From Ruegeria sp. HKCCSA071 (GTDB lineage: Bacteria > Pseudomonadota > Alphaproteobacteria > Rhodobacterales > Rhodobacteraceae), in contig NZ_JAEDOX010000007.1 of NCBI RefSeq assembly GCF_017872555.1, forward strand, positions 62,001 to 126,000: 64,000 bases of DNA, written 5' to 3'. Of the stretch, positions 62,537 through 64,000 are shown piece by piece (position 1 is the stretch's first letter; each line of letters begins with the position of its first letter). The position numbers and the translations under genes are program-made. The notes beneath the pieces are model-generated. The model worked only from the letters and a program-made list of their open reading frames with translations, made no database searches and was not told the origin of the DNA.

Positions 62537-63748
62537 TTAGTCTTTCACAAAGAGCTTTCGCTCGATATTGCATAGGGCTTCGGCTGGGGCGTTTTCGGTG
62601 ATAAGAATGGTTTCCGTGGTCTCAAGGCCCCAGCTGTCCATCCACAGCGCAGGCATGAAATGGAAAACCATACCTGGTTGCAGAATGGTCTCGTCTTCGG
62701 CGCGGATCGACGCTGTCCGTTCGCCCCAATCTGGCGGATAGCTCAGGCCGATAGGATATCCCATGCGCCCCTCCCGTTCGAGTCCGTGACGGGCAAGAAC
62801 CTTTAGAAAAGCGTTTGCAATGTCGCTGGTCCGATTGCCAGCCCGGGCAGCCTCTAGACCCGCCGCTATCCCTTCGATCTGCGCGCGTTCCGCGTCCCGC
62901 ATTTCTGGCGGCGGAGTGCCAAGAAATACTGTGCGGCAAAGCGGAGCGTGATAGCGCCGATAGCAGCCGGACAGTTCGAAAAATGTTGCTTCACCCTTCT
63001 TCATCGGTGCGCCATTCCATGTCAGGTGCGCGGCAGTGGCATCCAGCCCCGAGGGTGTCAAAGGGACAATGGCCGGGTAATCCCCCCAATCATCCTCAAC
63101 CCCGGTAATCCCGGCATGAAAGATATCTGCGACAAGGTCGTTCTTGCGCACGCCCACTGCGGCGCGATCAATGGCCGTTTGGATTACTTTTTCCGAAATC
63201 CGGGCCGCCTTGCGAATAAAGACAATTTCTTCTTCCGACTTGATCAGGCGCTGCCAGTTAACCAGTGCCGTCGCATCCACCAGCGTTGCTTCTGGCAATT
63301 CCTTGCCCAAAACCTCGTGTGCCTTTGCGGAATAGTAATAGTTCTCCATCTCAACGCCGATACGGGCCGCGTCCAGCCCAAGCGCGCGAATGTGGCCAGC
63401 CAGATCCTGCATGGGATGGCGTATGGTTGATTGAACGTAGTGGTCAACATAGCCGCGAATGTTGTCCTTGGACATCCAGCATGTGCGCAACCCACCCAAT
63501 GCATCCATCTGGCGTCCCCACCAAATCGGCTCTCCTTCCATGCCGAGCAATACGCCCTGATGCACATAAAAGGACCAACCATCATAGCCAGTCAGCCAAG
63601 CCTGGTTCGACGGGTCGGTGACAAACAGCAGTTCTAACCCCGCTTTTTCCATAGCACTTCGGGTTTTGGCGATCCTGCGGTCATATTCCGCTTGGCTGAA
63701 AGGGGCGTGTTCAATCGGCATGGCATCCTCGGCGGCTGGATATGACAT
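62537..63748 (-). CDS. M24-family hydrolase, DoeA/EutD-like (ectoine hydrolase type)
   Basis: About 403 residues from ATG 63748 (another ATG 9 codons later); the longer frame to 63973 has no family likeness. VTDPSNQAWLTGYDGWSFYVHQG, VEMENYYYSAKAHEVL and the pita-bread C-terminal domain (CYRRYHAPLCRTVFLG, GYPIGLSYPPDWGERT, ETILITENAP) are strongly like DoeA/EutD. That enzyme opens ectoine to N-acetyl-diaminobutyrate. The next gene is a deacetylase, matching the DoeA-DoeB logic, but other ectoine genes are not in view. Confidence 0.8.
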   Translation of the reverse strand: MSYPAAEDAMPIEHAPFSQAEYDRRIAKTRSAMEKAGLELLFVTDPSNQAWLTGYDGWSFYVHQGVLLGMEGEPIWWGRQMDALGGLRTCWMSKDNIRGYVDHYVQSTIRHPMQDLAGHIRALGLDAARIGVEMENYYYSAKAHEVLGKELPEATLVDATALVNWQRLIKSEEEIVFIRKAARISEKVIQTAIDRAAVGVRKNDLVADIFHAGITGVEDDWGDYPAIVPLTPSGLDATAAHLTWNGAPMKKGEATFFELSGCYRRYHAPLCRTVFLGTPPPEMRDAERAQIEGIAAGLEAARAGNRTSDIANAFLKVLARHGLEREGRMGYPIGLSYPPDWGERTASIRAEDETILQPGMVFHFMPALWMDSWGLETTETILITENAPAEALCNIERKLFVKD

Positions 63749-63908
63749 GTACTTGAGCGCAATCTTACCAATTTGTACACAGATGAACTTGTGAGTGATA
63801 CCTGAACCGCGACTCCTGTTAGAAGCCAATTGGTTGTTTGATGATACGATCACGCTGTGGGCACAGGGTATTCGCACTCGGCATCGAAAGACGCCGTAGA
63901 ATAGAGCG

Positions 63909-64000
63909 TTGGAAGCACGCAAGGGTCCCAGTTCGGCGGACGGCGCGATTCCGAAAACCGCGCCAAAAACCATGAGCCCCCGAGGGTCGCGAAAAGCTCC
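63909..64000 (+). CDS. possible start of a divergent gene, cut by the window edge
   Basis: A frame from TTG 63909 is open to the edge (30 codons) with coding-like codon use (E-A-R-K-G-P-S-S-A-D, ending P-R-G-S-R-K-A). AGAG is upstream. A regulator of the divergent M24 gene would be expected here, but too little is visible to name a family. Confidence 0.25.
   Translation, partial: MEARKGPSSADGAIPKTAPKTMSPRGSRKA

Noticed and set aside
1..64000. CRISPR array, tRNA, rRNA or prophage
   Set aside because: No repeat-spacer pattern, no cloverleaf or rRNA sequence and no phage structural genes were recognised by reading; a covariance-model scan would be the decisive test.

Overview
The window looks like a chromosomal segment of a marine alphaproteobacterium of the Roseobacter / Rhodobacteraceae type. 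The evidence is moderately high GC with GC-rich third positions, dense short operons with ATGA overlaps, and a catabolic repertoire typical of that group: pca/pobA, phnWAY with pbfA, smo/mtl polyol genes, BetI-like TetR regulators and many ABC importers. No rRNA, tRNA, CRISPR array or prophage was seen. The organism is inferred from gene content only, not from a marker gene.

Layout, left to right. 1-7.9 kb: a cut-off secreted protein, a glycine-zipper protein, two tandem DUF1254/DUF1214 exported proteins divergent from an AraC regulator, an alpha/beta-hydrolase lipoprotein, an EamA transporter with a metallophosphoesterase, and a TetR regulator. 7.9-16.7 kb: a TetR-controlled operon with a polyamine/choline-type ABC importer, a TMADH-like flavoprotein, a non-pyrrolysine MttB-family methyltransferase and a class III aminotransferase. 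It looks like a route for a methylated amine; its transporter carries a deletion that joins the second permease gene to the ATPase gene out of frame. 16.8-25.4 kb: a Tat-exported CpdB-like phosphoesterase, PhzF, two LysR regulators, a YegP-like protein, a PNPOx-ferredoxin-reductase fusion and a GST.

25.5-32.9 kb: a basic amino-acid ABC importer divergent from tetR-aruH-aruI-DDAH. This is an arginine or methylarginine transamination/hydrolysis unit with a good candidate operator in the divergent gap. 33.3-44.0 kb: a 2-aminoethylphosphonate locus with an STU-type importer, a LysR regulator, phnW, phnA, phnY and a pbfA-like lyase. 44.5-45.8 kb: a graveyard with a truncated, stop-ridden IS5-family transposase abutting a 29-codon LysR remnant, plus a decayed XRE-cupin regulator.

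45.8-52.6 kb: the protocatechuate operon pobA-pcaD-pcaC-pcaH-pcaG-BKACE-pcaB, divergent from pcaQ. A beta-keto acid cleavage enzyme sits where the CoA-transferase/thiolase step might be expected. 52.6-53.3 kb: a class II aldolase. 53.5-61.0 kb: a LacI regulator and a sorbitol/mannitol operon smoEFGK-smoS-mtlK, with two related operator-like sites. 61.1-63.8 kb: an EamA remnant, an ArgE-like deacetylase and an ectoine-hydrolase-like M24 protein.

The genes work together as a set of scavenging modules for osmolytes, methylated amines, arginine derivatives, phosphonates, aromatic acids and polyols, most consisting of a regulator, an importer and the catabolic enzymes. The most novel-looking parts are the MttB/TMADH/aminotransferase unit and the DDAH/AruHI unit. 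The most striking sequence-level anomaly is the permease-ATPase deletion junction at about 9.57 kb.
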